Origin: Oscheius dolichura
Lineage: Eukaryota; Nematoda; Chromadorea; Rhabditida; Rhabditidae
Length of the DNA: 64,000 bases
Assembly (NCBI GenBank): GCA_932521035.1
Contig: OW051492.1
Location: forward strand, 3,410,001 to 3,474,000
Reading direction: 5' to 3'
Shown here: piece by piece, positions 11,307 to 24,279 of the stretch
Position numbering within the stretch: position 1 is the stretch's first letter
Layout of the letters: each line of letters opens with the position of its first letter
Position numbers and translations under genes: made by a program
Notes under the pieces: generated by a model
Told to the model about the DNA's origin: nothing
Seen by the model: only the letters and a program-made list of their open reading frames with translations
The model's database searches: none

Positions 11307-12499
11307 CTATCGACTGCTAGCGGCGCTCCTAAAGATTCGCCGACGAGTAAGTCCAGCATCATGTCGTTTTTTCTCAAATTCTTGCATCTCTTTCTCAACT
11401 TTTAGTTCATGTTCTAATGTGGAGCCAGTACGATAATCAGCAATTATGTCATAATATAGATAATCATTGACCTAGAAATAAAACAGTAAGTTAATGGGAA
11501 TAAAGACAATTGCCTTAGTTTTGTGGAATTTCCTTTTGAACCAAGGTGTTGCTTGTGTCCAAGGGTCATCAATGCCTTTACAGTCGAATAATTCCCAACG
11601 ACGAGTCCAAGGAGGAGGGCGGAGTTTCACCTGAAAGCAATGACAACTAATAAAAAGGGTAAAAATTAAAAAATATATAAACAGTTGAAATGATAAAGTG
11701 AGAGCGAATAGGATCGGTAAACAATGGATCCCCATGTGGATCGTAAGATAAACAACTTTGCCCTGTTGAAAAGATGAATAACACACTAACCTTGAGCGGA
11801 TTAACAGGCACGGGCGTTCCGGCCGGATGTGTAATAGGTTCCATGTGAAAATCGAAAGTACTATACTCTGGAAGGGCATCCACCAAATAGCTGAGATCTT
11901 TATCAACTCTTTTCTCCAACTTTAATGTTTCAATCTTCTTTATTGTTGGGTTGTACAACTCGTACATGACCTCAACACCTAAAACGTTTTATTCAACAAC
12001 ACAAACCAGCAGTGAACAAACCGAGGCCGTCTACGACATTTCTTAGGGTGATTTGATGTTTCAGGCCTTCTCGTTCCCGTCGAATGCAGATTCCAACAAA
12101 TCGATTTTCTTTGCTACCAAGATTTTTGTCCACTGTAGTCACGCCGACAATCGAGCCTAAACAAATTTATAAGGATGAAACAAACACGGGCAACAAATAC
12201 TCATTCAAAAGAGCAAAGACCGCTCAGTTCATTAGAAATTACTCACCAACATAAAATTCGGGAATATCCAACTGCATCCGTCTTTCCAGCATATCTTTTC
12301 GTTGAAGCTCTTCAAAAAGCGCATTCCTCCTGTTCCAGACGACTGACTGAAGAAAATCGGGGTAGATAAGCCTGAAAACCGACGGCTTAGGCGAGGGAAC
12401 AAGTTTTTCATCAGTTAGAGGTGAAAGAGAACAAAAAAAATCGTAATTCTCAGGAAGTTCATGGATTTTTCTTCCATATTTGTAGCAATGACATGACAC
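11307..12499 (-). CDS. mrpl-19: Mitochondrial ribosomal protein L19 (bL19m)
   Basis: Component of the large subunit of the mitochondrial ribosome. The conserved core is clear: [20 protein letters not shown], then [82 protein letters not shown] and [12 protein letters not shown], followed by a basic C-terminus ending [10 protein letters not shown] before the stop at 11307. These follow human MRPL19 block by block. The 5' end is not settled. The frame is open upstream to about 12499 but has no ATG, and a strong acceptor (ggttttcag, about 12379) could join an N-terminal exon far upstream (see 15206-15807). Mitochondrial import requires a leader, which is not in the part listed here. Confidence 0.9.
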
Positions 12500-15205
12500 C
12501 GGTTATGAGGACACGGCGGAGTGGGGTGGCACAACGGCTGCGGACAATCGAAGGACGCAAACAGCGGCGACGGGACTGAGGGCTCAAACGCAGTGCTTGG
12601 TTACGATAACAAGAGACCCCAAAACAACAAAAAAAGTAGCTACGGTGTCTTCCTGGGTTATCATCTACGTAGCGGTAACTGTATTGGTTATATGACAGCT
12701 GTTCCCTAACTGCGTTTAAGTAGCACAATATGCTAGCTAGATAAAAAGGCAACAATCTGATCCAAAAATGTAAAAAAAAAACAGAAAATGGAGGGCGGTA
12801 GCCGGTGAAATTGACACTGCCGCAGCAAACCACCACGAACAATGGCTGCGCATCCAAGACGGCGGCCGCGATGGACTGATAGATGGGAATAGATGAGAAC
12901 AGCTCGAATTGCTATGAACTAGGCGATATATCTATCTCCCACACTGCAATTAAAAACTGCTTAATTAATCGCTCTTCTCCAGCACTTGTTATCTTTGATA
13001 ATCACATGAGTTCAAATCTGGCAAAGCAAGAGGTACTTGGTAAAATATAAATACAGAACATATCATCCTTTGTGCAATACCATAGTCTAATCTTATAATG
13101 GCACATTATTTTTCATTTTTTGTCAAATTGATGTATATGCTACAACCGGTCTAGGCTAAAATGGAGGCAACCTTTAGTTCGCGATGGTATGTTGTTATGA
13201 ATTTATAGAGCAATATGTTAGTCAATACAACGCTCAGTAAGCCAAATGTTTTGGAGTGCTAAAAAAATAAACTAAAAACGAAGTCAGATTTGTATTACCT
13301 GGCCGAACGGCGTAAATATCACCCCATGCGGACTACCTTATCGCTCTCCGCACTGGTAAGCACAAGAAAACAGATCTCTCAGCCATATCCTTTACTTTTC
13401 GAAAGAAGCGGAAAGCGACCAATTGGAGGAAATAGCCACGAAATAAGAACGTGGGATGGCAGGCCAGCGCTCGTTACGTCACATGATGACTACCCCAAAG
13501 CGCAGTTAGAAGTCATAGAGGGGCACAACACCGCATCGCATATAACCGGAAACTTCAACTAGTTGACTCCTGACCTTTCCCAATCGAATTGCCGTCGTCA
13601 AACATTGCGAAGAGCTTCTGGACTGAGGAAGAGAGTATAGCAAACAAAACTGCCTGGGAAAGCACAATAAATAAACGCCATTGGGCAGAAGTATCTCCTT
13701 CTAATAGACTGAAGATCTGTTTCCAGCCAAATCCCTAGTTCGTCGCCTATTACACTAGCGCTGCCAGGCCGGAGAATTGCCTATGAATAAAAGGCAAAAA
13801 AGCGCTGAATCATTGTGAGAGGAGGGAAGGACGATGGAACGCGGCATTTTATGACAGCAACACGCAGCGGAAAGCAAAATGGAGAAGACTAATTATACAC
13901 TTCTATTTCAGAAGCATATAGAAAGCACGTGCTGTTTCCCGGTGATTTTATATCAAAAAGATGGAAACATTATCTAACATGAAAAATAAATCCTTCAGAT
14001 GAGGAAGAAACCACATCAACAACCAAAAGCATCACTGAGCTCCTAGGGGATGTAATCAACAAACCCGGTTTATGATTATTGCCCTGTCGCTGCTATCTAA
14101 AAAGTAGCCTGGTTAGCACTGCCAAGACGCCCATGTGTCTGTCAGGTGAGCGGGGTGACAGCGATGGGTCGTAACCACGGGACAATATTCAAGCGGATAG
14201 GTATGGTCATGCAAATGATTTACAGCTGCAGAGAAAGCTCCAAAATCAGTGAGATCTATGCAGGATACATGTCTAACACAGTACGCTCTACATATTCGGT
14301 CACGTTTGAGGAAGAAAGACGGAGGACACCCGCTGTCGCTGCCGTTGTGCGTGTGTGTTGCGATCATTGAACAAGCGGCAGGGAGAAGAGTGAGAGAGTC
14401 TGCGACCGCTTGGGCACCACAAAATCAACTAAAAGTTAGCGGCAAAAACAGTAAATACACAGAGGAGGGGCAGGAAACGCAGAAGGAAAGCAGTCGCGCA
14501 GGTGGGTGATAAGAATAGATCAGAAGGATCATAAATAAACGGAAAGGCAAGCGGGAAGAGCGATTTATGGCGACAATGCGCATTAGAGCGGCGATGGGGA
14601 GAGGCTGAGCGTAGCGTTCCAGCTGCCTTTATGAATTACAGAGATAGAGGAAAGACTAGTAGGCGCGACGTCAAATGGAATATTACAGATGTGAAGATTC
14701 TCAATTACATCTCATTTTAAAATGCCAGCGAAATTGGGAAATAAATAAGATGATGAATAAAACAAACAATGCGCGTGTGGAGTGGTGGGCCTTAGTCACA
14801 AAGGGGGGACTATTCGCATTAAAAAAAATAGCCTTGACAGCATATCTATGATAAATACTAAAGAAAGAAAGAAGTAAGAAAAACACATGTGAAAGCGGAC
14901 GCAGGAGGGATAAAGAGTGAAAAATCTGAAAAACAATTCGAAGATGGCAAACATGGGAGTCCGGAACAAAACATTCACATAGGTTGCCAAAAACAGCCGA
15001 TTGCGCGAGGGATAGCCGACTAGCCTAGAGCAGGCCCCGCCGCTCAAGTGAAACGCAGTGGTTTACATCTGACATAGCGCAGTGGTCACGAGGATTGTTG
15101 AACAGATTGCCTTCACGGCAACGAAAAAAATAAACAATACTGAGGTTACTTAAAATATGGAATGTTCAAAATAGGCAATAATCATAAAAGAAAAATTAAC
15201 TTACG
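12500..15205. other. Gene-poor stretch, possibly a large intron
   Basis: No conserved protein, RNA gene or long repeat is recognisable over 2.7 kb. Open frames on both strands are short and not protein-like. If the exons at 15206-15807 are the 5' end of the L19 gene, this whole stretch is one intron, about sixty times the usual intron length in the window. Confidence 0.4.
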
Positions 15206-15807
15206 GAAAGTCTGGGATATGTTTCAGATCCTTCATTTGTTGTTGTAGGTCGCTCATCTTTTGCGATGCTAACGGTGGCCTGAAAATAATAATATACTCA
15301 AATAATCCGTTTTATTTTCAAATAACTGTAACAGATATCACTAAATTAGTTGATAAATATGTTTTTGCAAATTAAATTACGCCAGATCTTTGCGTCCTTA
15401 GCCACCTATTGTTTTGAGTAAGACATCCGGATGAAAGCTAATCCGGTAATGGAAGCAATTACGCCTTGACACCCGGGAGATTAGATGAAAGGGGAGGACA
15501 AAAACAAATGTACCATTATGGAATTATGGCGAGTATTTTGCATATATTGATATTCTTGTAAAAAAAATTCCTTTCAAAGAAAAGCAAAATATAATAAAAG
15601 GGAACCTCTTCACTTCGAATAAACTACTTTATATAAACGTGTAGTAAAGTCATAAATCTTGTGGTTCTTTAAACATTAGCATATGACATAGCCTATAATA
15701 GAAAATAAATATAAAGTAACTCACTTTGAAGGACAAGTAGCAGCAGAAAGAACTCGAGCACATGTTCTAAACGATCTTCGTCCTATAATTGATGGTGGAG
15801 ACATCTG
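15206..15807 (-). CDS. Two 5' exons of a mitochondrial-type protein, perhaps L19
   Basis: A first exon at 15807-15737 starts with an ATG immediately after ttttcag and reads MSPPSIIGRRSFRTCARVLS then AATCPSK. A second exon at 15282-15206 reads SQKMSDLQQQMKDLKHIPDF. Both have good splice sites (gtgagt, gtaagt). The arginine/serine-rich, acid-free start looks like a mitochondrial targeting peptide. The second exon ends in the phase needed by the acceptor at about 12379 of the L19 gene, so the two may be one gene with a 2.8-kb intron. It could also be a separate small gene. A 5' untranslated exon with donor gtaagtt may lie near 16050. Confidence 0.35.
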
Positions 15808-16703
15808 AAAATGCAAATTATTCATGATAGCATAGATATAACAGAAAAAAAGCACAGATTACATGGCTAACAGAACCAAAATAGTTTTCGATTGATGAAT
15901 ATCCCTTTCTTGATGCTTTTTTTAAAGTAAAATCGCCTTGAAAACAAAATTCCTAAACATAGACAGCATAAGAAAAAGACCAAAATGCTTTCTACTGTTT
16001 GACTATGGCCTGGTCAGAATTAGACACGGCTAGAGTCGCAGAGTAACTTACGGCGAAGCCCCGAGGAGGCAGCCGGTTATCGCAAGAATAGGGTATAATG
16101 CAAAGAAGGGTTGTATATATATATGCAAAAAAAGAAAAACTACGGCAATGTTGAAAATTTTCGAATTGCTGCTCTTATACCATCACAACTGGGTTTCGTC
16201 ACAATGTATGTTGTATGCTCTTGAACATATTGAACACTAGCAAAGTAATAAAAATAACAAAGAAGATGTTGAGATGGGTGCAAATATTACGACTAGAAGT
16301 TTATATATAGAATCTAACACATAGTGAAACACAACGTTGTAAATTTAGTGAGAAGGCGCACAACATTCACAGTGTGCTTGCATCTCCTGCAATCCACTTT
16401 GACAATTGAAATGTACATTTTATTATACGATAAAGAGCTTTCTTCTCGAGTAAGTAATTTGGAAATATGTACGATGAGCTAGAATAAATATCACATCAAT
16501 ATTACGCAAATGACTCAATACATTGTTCTTCATAAGATACAAATAAAAGGTAGTGTGTGGCTAACCCGAGACATTATCCCGACATTCTAATTGTTTACCT
16601 GGCAAAACATCGTGAAAGACTAACTGACACAGAGGAAGTTCAATACGATATGCTAATGGTAAGTATGGCAGGCGATATGAAGAATGCCAAGAGAGAAAAT
16701 ATT
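15808..16703. other. Intergenic
   Basis: A/T-rich sequence with no coding signal. It should include the 3' untranslated region of the TRC8-like gene and, near 16050, a possible untranslated first exon of the minus-strand gene at 15206-15807. Confidence 0.4.
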
Positions 16704-19700
16704 CTATGAGCAATCTGCAGAGGTAGAGGCATTCTCACTGACAGTACTTGCTACCGAGAGATCCGTACCCGTCGTCGAGGTATTTTCTATTTCTTCATCA
16801 CTGTCATCCGTCTCAAAATCTCTATAACGTTCATTTTCTTCATTTATTTATTTATTTATAATTTACCTTTCCATAAGTAACGGCCACATATCTCTAGCCC
16901 CATCCATCCGATGCTGTTCTCTCCATTCGTGATCCCTCTCCGGTGGGGGTTCTATTTGCGGTTCTAGGGCTTCCAAAACGGGTGCCAGTTCAGAATAACA
17001 CAAGGGGCAGACCTAAAAGGAAAGTTTTTTCATTGTATCTCCTTTTATACGTACCTGTTTGACAGAGAGCCACTTTCGTAGACATGCCCCGTGGAAGAAG
17101 TGCTTACAGGGCGTGACCCTGGCCTCCTCGACCATTTCTGTGAAACAAATGGCACACACGTCGCTACGATCCTTCAGCTGCTCGCTACTGGCCTTGGCCA
17201 GCTTACTAATATTCCTCACGGCCAGACTCCGGGAATAGTACATGGTCACGAGGTTCTGGAATCTAGAGAATCGGCTGTCTAACCCATTTAAATATTCTCC
17301 CACCTCTGATAGATATTAATAATTATATGGAAGAGGAGGACGAGCGAGTTCAGATGGTTCCACTCGCCGCGGAACATGAAAATGGCGCTGGCGGCGACGA
17401 CGGAGAAGGCCAGTACTAATTCCAGCGCCTTCGTGACACATTTCACGGCGAACATGACGTCGTCGCTCTTCTCCCAAGGTTCTGGAGCTCGTGCCTGAAA
17501 GAAATTGACCTTTTTTGTTATTGGAAAGGATGCAGACCTCGATAAGTCCGACGAAATACTGTACAGTGGCGGAGGACGCGTGGATGGCCACGAGGATGCC
17601 ATTACAACTGATCAGGACACACCTAAAGGGAGATTTGAGTAGGGAGGGAAGGGAGGATAACCATAGATCGAGAGGAAGATAGGTGAGGATGGAGGAGGCC
17701 ATGGCAATGGAGGCGATGAACAGGATCCCCGAGAGGACGAGACACCGCATGTGGCGACCTCTGGAGGCCGAGGGGGACGACGGCAGGGACAGCAACTGTG
17801 GCTCGAGCAGCTCGTAGAGAGACTGGAGAAGGGCTCCCAGGACTGGAATAGATGGCTTATAAATAGAGATTTTGGGTTCCTTACCGAGGAAGAGAGCCAG
17901 CCCCATGAGGAACACCTTGCTCTCCGTGTTCATCCCGATGAAACTCGACTGGACGCAGAGGAGGACCAGGGTGACGGCTTCTGTATATCTAAAATTGGAT
18001 TGTTATAGTTAAAGTAGGCAGTGTACAGTACCCAGAGTGGTTCAGAACATGGCCATGGTCTCGAGTGCCGCCAACGGCCAGCTGGGCCAGGTCGACCACC
18101 CATTTGCAGACATAGCCGACGGTTAGGGCCAGAGCCAAGAGGGAAAGTGGCGTGTTGGTGCTTTCAGCTATCCCGGAGAGCAGGATCGGGCCAGTCTCCC
18201 TCCAGGAACGACCCTAAAATGAGGCATACAATATCATAGTCATTTGTTTTGGAGGCGGCCAACGAGCTGCCGCACCGAGCCGAGCCTCCCGAGGACATAT
18301 ACAAAGGATTCGACGGCCACCCGAAAGATTGGCTTCCCAAGTGGCCCTTTAAACATTTTTGACTGGAAGAAATCATAAAAACGCGAATCTCGTTCACCTT
18401 TTCTATCATCTCGACGTATAGCCGAATGAAGAACATGGTCAGCCAGGCAAAGGTTAGCTGAAGGGCGAGACGAAGATGCCGCCAGATGGTGACACAGCCT
18501 AGACGTCGTTCATAGACTGACTAGGAAAAGAATCTTACCCATGGCCAGTCCGTGGGAGATGAAGACATTCCTCAGCTGCCTCATGGCCGCTTTTATGCCG
18601 TCGACCATTCGGGGGACCGAGTAGAGGACATAGAAGCTCATGAACAGCATGGCCCAGGAGCAGGCAACATTGTGAACTGAAAGGGGCCATGAACGACTTC
18701 TGGGGATGTTGTTACCGAGGATGAGTTTGTCGGGAGGACAGCCACACATCCGGGCAACGATGGGGGCGGTGAACATCGTGAGGCAGAGTCGGCCGAAGTC
18801 ACTTTCCAACCCGAGGACGAAACTTTGGAGGATCGTCAACATCAGCTATAATTGGATTGTTTCTATCATTTTGTCTGCCCCTACCTGAGCCAGGAAGTGG
18901 AATCCGTGCCGTTCCAATTTGACGAAGTCGTCCAGCTTGACTTGGCTCTCCTTGGAGGAGGACTCGAGGGACACGTAGGTGGAGGACATGTAGTGGGCGA
19001 AGGCGAAGAGGCAGACACTGACACCGTGGGCATAGAGGCGGAAGAGTTCCGTCAGAGGCAGCGAGAGGAAGAGGATACTCACGACGAATACTAAATGTCG
19101 AGATATGGGGCGGGAATAGACAGAATCCCGACAAATGGGCCCCGTATACTGTGCCAAGGCTAAAATACTACACTTTTACTCCGCCTACTAGACAATTTAA
19201 AGGTCTAATTCCCCCCTTGGGACTCGATGAAAGGACAGCCTCCCTTCTGGACAGGACGCGCCTGCTTACCTGTATTGCTCAGGATGAAGGCGGCCGAGTT
19301 GTCAAAATCCCTCCGATGGACAAAATCTAATATTGTTGACATATCCAAGTATGAATTGAAGGGAGCCTAAAGGCCAAAAAAAGATAAAAATCCAAAAATG
19401 GAGACGACACCTTGGTGAGCATCTCCTGGCTGATGTCCTCGAAGCTGACATCCTTGTTTCGCCACCATAATTCGAGTAAAATCAACCCGGGAAGACGGAG
19501 AGCGATGTCGAGGATTTGAAAGGAGACATTCTGAAGAATTGGAGGTATTTATAGAAAGGATACTGATTGGACGGGGATCGGCCCGGCCATCCTCCCTGCA
19601 GAGACAAGATGCTCGATTTGGGGAGACTTTCCCCGTCCTCCCTATCTATTAGTTAGCCTGTTTGTTAATTTAGAAAGGGTTTAGAATGTCCAACCAAAAT

Positions 19701-20431
19701 ATTCGGGCTGTGCTTTTGCTATTTGGACTTATTTGGACTTGTCGGCCATGTACCCTCCTTGGTCGGTATGAGCGGCCGCCTCGTCCACCCCCCTCCCCTC
19801 AAGGGGCCAGGAAGCCAACTGCCATTCAAAACAGCAGAGTACTTTGGCAAGCGGTCAAAATCCTCGAAAGTATATTTTTGACCTATCCGCGATAGTGATC
19901 TCTGCGTGCGACCCTGGAGGACTTTGCACTTGGCGCCGGGATGGAACAGGTGATCTGATAGCATTGCAGCAATAGAGAGACACATTCGAAAAAACAGACA
20001 AAACAATGTGGAAATGGGATGCCGTCATTTCGGGGAGATCAGAAGCCCTAGTCCCTTTTCTCCTTCTATGGTGGCCCAGGTGGCAGATGCCCCTGGTATC
20101 GCACCCGTACAGTCTCGGCAGCGCTACCGATTGGAAACATTCCAAAACAATAACCTAGGTATTTTATCTGCCGAGATTATACGGGTGCGGGGCTGGGAGA
20201 TTATAAGGGCGGCTGGACCCGCGATGTCCTGAGATTTTTGATTAGAAATGCCCTTATTGTCGCTGTCCCTTGATTAAAACGAGATCACACCGTATCCTAG
20301 CCATTTAAATGACCTTTTTAACTAAAAAAAGGAGAAAAAAATAGATAAAATCCCACCTTGGCAAGGGAAATACTAGCGCTAACATTCTCCTGATGGTGCC
20401 GGAAGTCGAAATGAGGGCGGAAGGCTTCCAT
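16704..20431 (-). CDS. Multi-spanning RING-H2 E3 ubiquitin ligase, TRC8/RNF139-RNF145 type
   Basis: Predicted endoplasmic-reticulum membrane ubiquitin ligase. In the known family (TRC8, RNF145) these proteins act in sterol and protein quality control. The C-terminal RING-H2 reads DRSDVCAICFTEMVEEARVT, PCKHFFHGACLRKWL and CPLCYSEL, giving the C-C-C-H-H-C-C-C order and matching the RNF139/RNF145 RING closely. Upstream are about ten hydrophobic segments in many small exons, for example FVVSILFLSLPLTELFRLYA, SWAMLFMSFYVLYSVPRM, PLSLLALALTVGYVCKWV and VLAFSVVAASAIFMF. The tail after the RING is acidic and serine-rich, ending ENASTSADCS. The start chosen is the ATG at 20431 (MEAFRPHFDFRHHQE). The first intron appears to be about 820 nt, the rest about 40-60 nt. 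Confidence 0.88.
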
Positions 20432-21240
20432 GATTCATCTGTCCCCCTAACTATGTCGTTTTCTTCTTTTTTCTTCTCTAAAAAGTTTTATTTTTAAACA
20501 GTTGGTTTTTAATTTTCTTTATCGAGAAAGTGTGAATCATGGAAAAAAGGAACGTTATCATTGTGGCCGAGTATGACCGGGGAGAGACAAGGAATGGGGC
20601 AAAAACAGACCGATTGACAGAGATAAACGGAAAGACCGGCAATCTCTCTCTCCCCCCTCTTCTCCCGCTCTCACACTTTTCAGTTAATCCTGTGTACATC
20701 ACGTGGAAGGAGAAGGAGAAGGAGGACAACAGGATCAGTCCCGGTTGATAGCGGGGACACCTCTAGGAACCGGGGAGAAACCTTGGACCCGAGAAAAAGA
20801 TCGAAAAACAAGATAATGGCCGTGTTGTTGACGGGTTTTAAAAGAAGTTCCAATGGCAAAAACGTATACTGGACACCGTTTTACCAATAAATAATAGCCG
20901 GCGCGGCGAGACCCGCTCGCAGTGGACTAGGCAGTCAGTGGGTGGCCACTTGGTGGATATGTCATTTTTGGTTTGAATGAGGGTGAAAATACTTGGAAAG
21001 AGGATTTATTTGGGGGCTACAGTTGTTAGTAAACATGGAAGACATTCAAAAGGTGGCGAAACACACCCGGTCCACTCTTGGCCCGGCTCGGCTCATTGAG
21101 GAGAATCCAATTATTTGTATTGAAAGATGCCACAAGTAGTTCTCCCTCCAATTCTGCTAACAAGCTTGTAAAATCTGAACAAACTCTGTTGGTTCTCTGT
21201 CAAAAATATATACATAGTTCGTGTCGGCCACTCCCTGCCC
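20432..21240. other. Intergenic, upstream of the TRC8-like gene
   Basis: No gene was recognised. The stretch next to 20432 should hold the promoter of the minus-strand TRC8-like gene. A 70-codon plus-strand frame near 20539-20748 has no supporting splice or family evidence. Confidence 0.4.
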
Positions 21241-21507
21241 CTAATGGCGCTCGGCCCACCATCCTCCGGCGGTGACCATCACCACGTCGGCCATCTGCCC
21301 CTCCTCGGCGGCACTCTCGAACATCCTCTGGATGATATTCTCCAGAAGGCGGTCATCCCCTTTGCCGTGATCTGTATTGTCCCTAATGCTCTCTCCTCAA
21401 ATAAATACAATTGTTGCCCATTGTGTAAAGGCCATCACGGACATCGACGCCCGACTTGTTGCCACCCGCAGTCGGCTGGCCCGTCTCGAGGCAATGGAGC
21501 AGACCCC
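21241..21507 (-). CDS. Unknown protein, last two exons
   Basis: After a strong acceptor (ccttttag, at about 21508) a frame reads LLHCLETGQPTAGGNKSG and VDVRDGLYTMGNN. A 37-nt intron (GT to ACAATACAG) leads to GKGDDRLLENIIQRMFESAA, EEGQMADVVMVTAGG and WWAERH, with a TAG at 21241. The acidic/basic balance and intact phase favour coding on the minus strand. A competing plus-strand frame (ITDIDARLVATRSRLARLEA, near 21435-21510) cannot be excluded. The family is not recognised and the 5' exons were not found. Confidence 0.4.
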
Positions 21508-22349
21508 CTAAAAGGATGAATAAATTTATTGAATTGTGCCCTTTGTGTTAATTACGTTCTTATTCTTTCTTACGATTTCAAAGTGAAATTGCCCTGCTCT
21601 GAATCCCACCTGTCTCGTGTTCGTGGCGTATTCGTCTCCTTCACGACGCTACATGAGGTGAGCCACGGTCCTCTGCCGCTGGAGGAGGATACGGGCTTGT
21701 CTCCCCCGGAGGATAGAAGTTTCGTTGCAATATTCCATGTTGCAGCTTCCAACGAGTAATGTGCTTTGGTCTCCTCCTTCTCGGCTGCCTTCTAACAGCC
21801 CTTGGAGTCGGAATTCAGGTTCAGGTCTCGTAGTCAAAATCAGTTTCAAAGGGACACACTGAGGGTCCATTCTGGCCTGAGAGTATCTTAAATAACGAGG
21901 GACAGTGACACCTACAAGACCATCCTGTGGGAGAAGCCGAGTGAGAAATAGCCCGGGAGGATGCAGCCTGCTCTCTTCCCTCAGGCTCACCGCCTCCGTT
22001 CCCCCTCCCCCATAGGTGTCCTGGTTCCTCCTCGGCCCATAACACCTGGGTAAAGGAAAACCCGCCACAGCTGCGAAGACAGCTGGACGCAATAACAAGT
22101 GTCCTATTGGGTGATGAAGACATCTTTCTTTAAATAGAAAACACCCCTTTGAAATAAGAGAGAACAGAAGATTATAGGCTTTTATTAACAGAGATCTACC
22201 CAATGCCTATTGCAACCAAAAAAAAGAGGGAAAGGTTATAATAAACAAACATGGAGGACACACACGCGGGATTAAGATCATGTTCACTTTGTCTGGAAAT
22301 GTTATATTCTCAATATATATCTGATATCATATACAGGAGGGAGGACAGC
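21508..22349. other. Unresolved, probably partly coding
   Basis: Frames with few stops occur on both strands, including a 184-codon minus-strand frame at 21649-22203 and a plus-strand one at 21529-21759. Neither has recognisable family blocks or a consistent chain of splice sites. Upstream exons of the gene at 21241-21507 may lie here. Confidence 0.35.
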
Positions 22350-24279
22350 TCAGGAGCTGGCTTCTCGTCGTCTCTTCCGTCGGCCGAGTGCCCACTGTCT
22401 GCCGCCGACGTGGTCCACCTTCACCGGTAACAGGGCCTGTATCAGTTCTTCACCCGGGTAGAAATTCATGGCGAAGGACATCAACGTCGGCCCGTGGAGG
22501 TTAGGCTCTCCAACTCTCATCACGGGAGCGTGGAACAACTCCTGGGCTCTGAAAACGGAGATGAGTTGTATTTATGATGGAGTAGAGGCAGGAGGACGGC
22601 TAGGGCCGGGAGGAGCTCATTTTAGGCTGTTGGACTTCAAATGGAGTCGGGTTCGGGGTGTCAATTGTCCGGGGCGGTTCACTGTCTCATACGGTTGGGT
22701 GGAGGCAGCTTCCGAATTTGGCAGTCTTACAAGAACGACCCGTATATGGGCAGCGGCCTTCAGTGGCGGACGACCAGTCGGAGACGGCCCTGGCAGGCGT
22801 TGTGAGCCTTCAAGGATATCCTCCCATGAAAGAAGGGGTCATTCTCAGATCTCCCGTTCCTGGCCCCTGCCCGGCACCCTGGCAACTAAGAGAAAAGGAG
22901 CTGAAGGAAACTCACGCCACCCCGACGTAGCCGTTCCTCTGCTGGCGATAGGCGCAGATTCTGAAAAGCGGCTGACTGAAGGCAACGAGAGAAATGACCC
23001 ACCCCCAGTTCTGGATATCAATGGCGTCAACGGCCTTCTCAATTTCCAAATTGCCCAGTGGTTCTTGGAAATAGGCGGGGTCGGAGTTGGCCATCAGCAT
23101 AAGTTCGGGATCCGTCACATTGTGGAAGTTTATGATTTGGTTGATCCCGAGACGATTACACGCCATCTGAAGGCACTCTATCCATAGTCTCCCCTCCAAT
23201 CTCCTACCTTTTGCAATTTCTCGGCCTCCGCCCTGCTCAGGTTGCACTTGTCCAGGTCCAATCGGCGGTAGTTCCCTTGGAAATAGACATTCGTATGGAG
23301 ATAGGGGGGATGCTCCATGGTCATCCCCTCGTCCGTCGTCCTCTTCCAACTCTCCAGTAGCCGGACCAGGTCCGCGTAGACCAGTCGCGTCCCCGCGCCG
23401 GGATTCGTCGGATGCTCCGTAATATACAAGTTTTGAACTCGATTTGGTAGTGCCTAAAGAGGGAAAAGGTACACATTGATAAAATAGAGTAAAGTCCCAC
23501 CTTTCCGGTGATAACAGTCCTTTGGAATCGGCCATAGAGATGGAGATTCACGGGGTCGAGGCAGTTCAACACCTCGCCGAGGCGGTCGGACGAGATCTGA
23601 AGACAAGTTTCTTATCTGGAGCTTTTCCCAGATGTGAGAACCCCGGAAGGGACAGTAAAACCCCGGGGAAACAAGCCAGCCAGAAGGGAAGGCGAACGAA
23701 GAACTCGGCCCTTATGGTTATTACCGAACGAGACACCCTCACCTGGCATTTATCCATTTCGAAGAGTAAAACTTGAGTGGGTAGACTACAACACCGGGGA
23801 ATATCCTCCAGGGCCATCGTCGAGATGACCTCCTCGTCCAGTGTCCGGGTCTTGATATGGGTCACCTCGAACCGGGGGATGTACAACTCCAACAGGTGGT
23901 GATAATCCTCTATCTGGGTATATTATTCTATTTTAATTTAAAATGTAATAAACATACAGGCATTTTGATATTCCTCAGGTCGAGATATTCATTCCTGGCC
24001 CGTCGCTGGCCTATCTTCCGTTTCGCGTCGAATGTGACCGTCCGGCCGAATTCAAACCGCCCATAGTCCACCACCAGTTCTTGTCTTTTCGACGGATTCC
24101 TTCTCAGATATTCCAAGGCGTAGATTCTAAAACTACCTTATTTAGATATCAGTCCCGTTTACAAACCGCGACTTATGACACACTTTGGAGAGGGCAACTA
24201 TCTCCCGGGACGGGAGGAGATCCAACAGGTAGTTGTAGACGAGGTCGGGGGCCGTCTGGAAGAAGGCGACTTCTTCCAT
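22350..24279 (-). CDS. F-box protein
   Basis: Predicted substrate adaptor of an SCF ubiquitin ligase. The N-terminus, from the ATG at 24279, contains an F-box-like helix pair: APDLVYNYLLDLLPSREIVA then LSKVCHKSRIYALEYLRR. It is followed by about 300 residues in small exons that look like the substrate-binding part, for example ELVVDYGRFEFGRTVTFDAK, YHHLLELYIPRFEVTHI, LPTQVLLFEMDKCQ, DRLGEVLNCLDPVNLHLYG and KAVDAIDIQNWGWVISLVAF. The last exon reads APVMRVGEPNLHGPTLMSFA and ends KRRREASS before the stop at 22350. How exon YRQQRNGYVGVA (about 22915) joins that last exon is unclear, because the phase could not be settled. The regular leucines in the middle suggest degenerate leucine-rich repeats. 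Confidence 0.65.

Noticed and set aside
12990-13030. Sequence resembling a tRNA T-arm (gagttcaaatctggc)
   Set aside because: No matching acceptor stem, D-arm or anticodon arm could be folded around it.
21649-22203. A 184-codon open frame on the minus strand
   Set aside because: Although long, it has no recognisable domain, and other frames of the same stretch are equally plausible. It was left as unresolved.
22468-23187. A 239-codon open frame on the plus strand
   Set aside because: It is antisense to the F-box gene exons, whose minus-strand frames are protein-like and joined by good splice sites.
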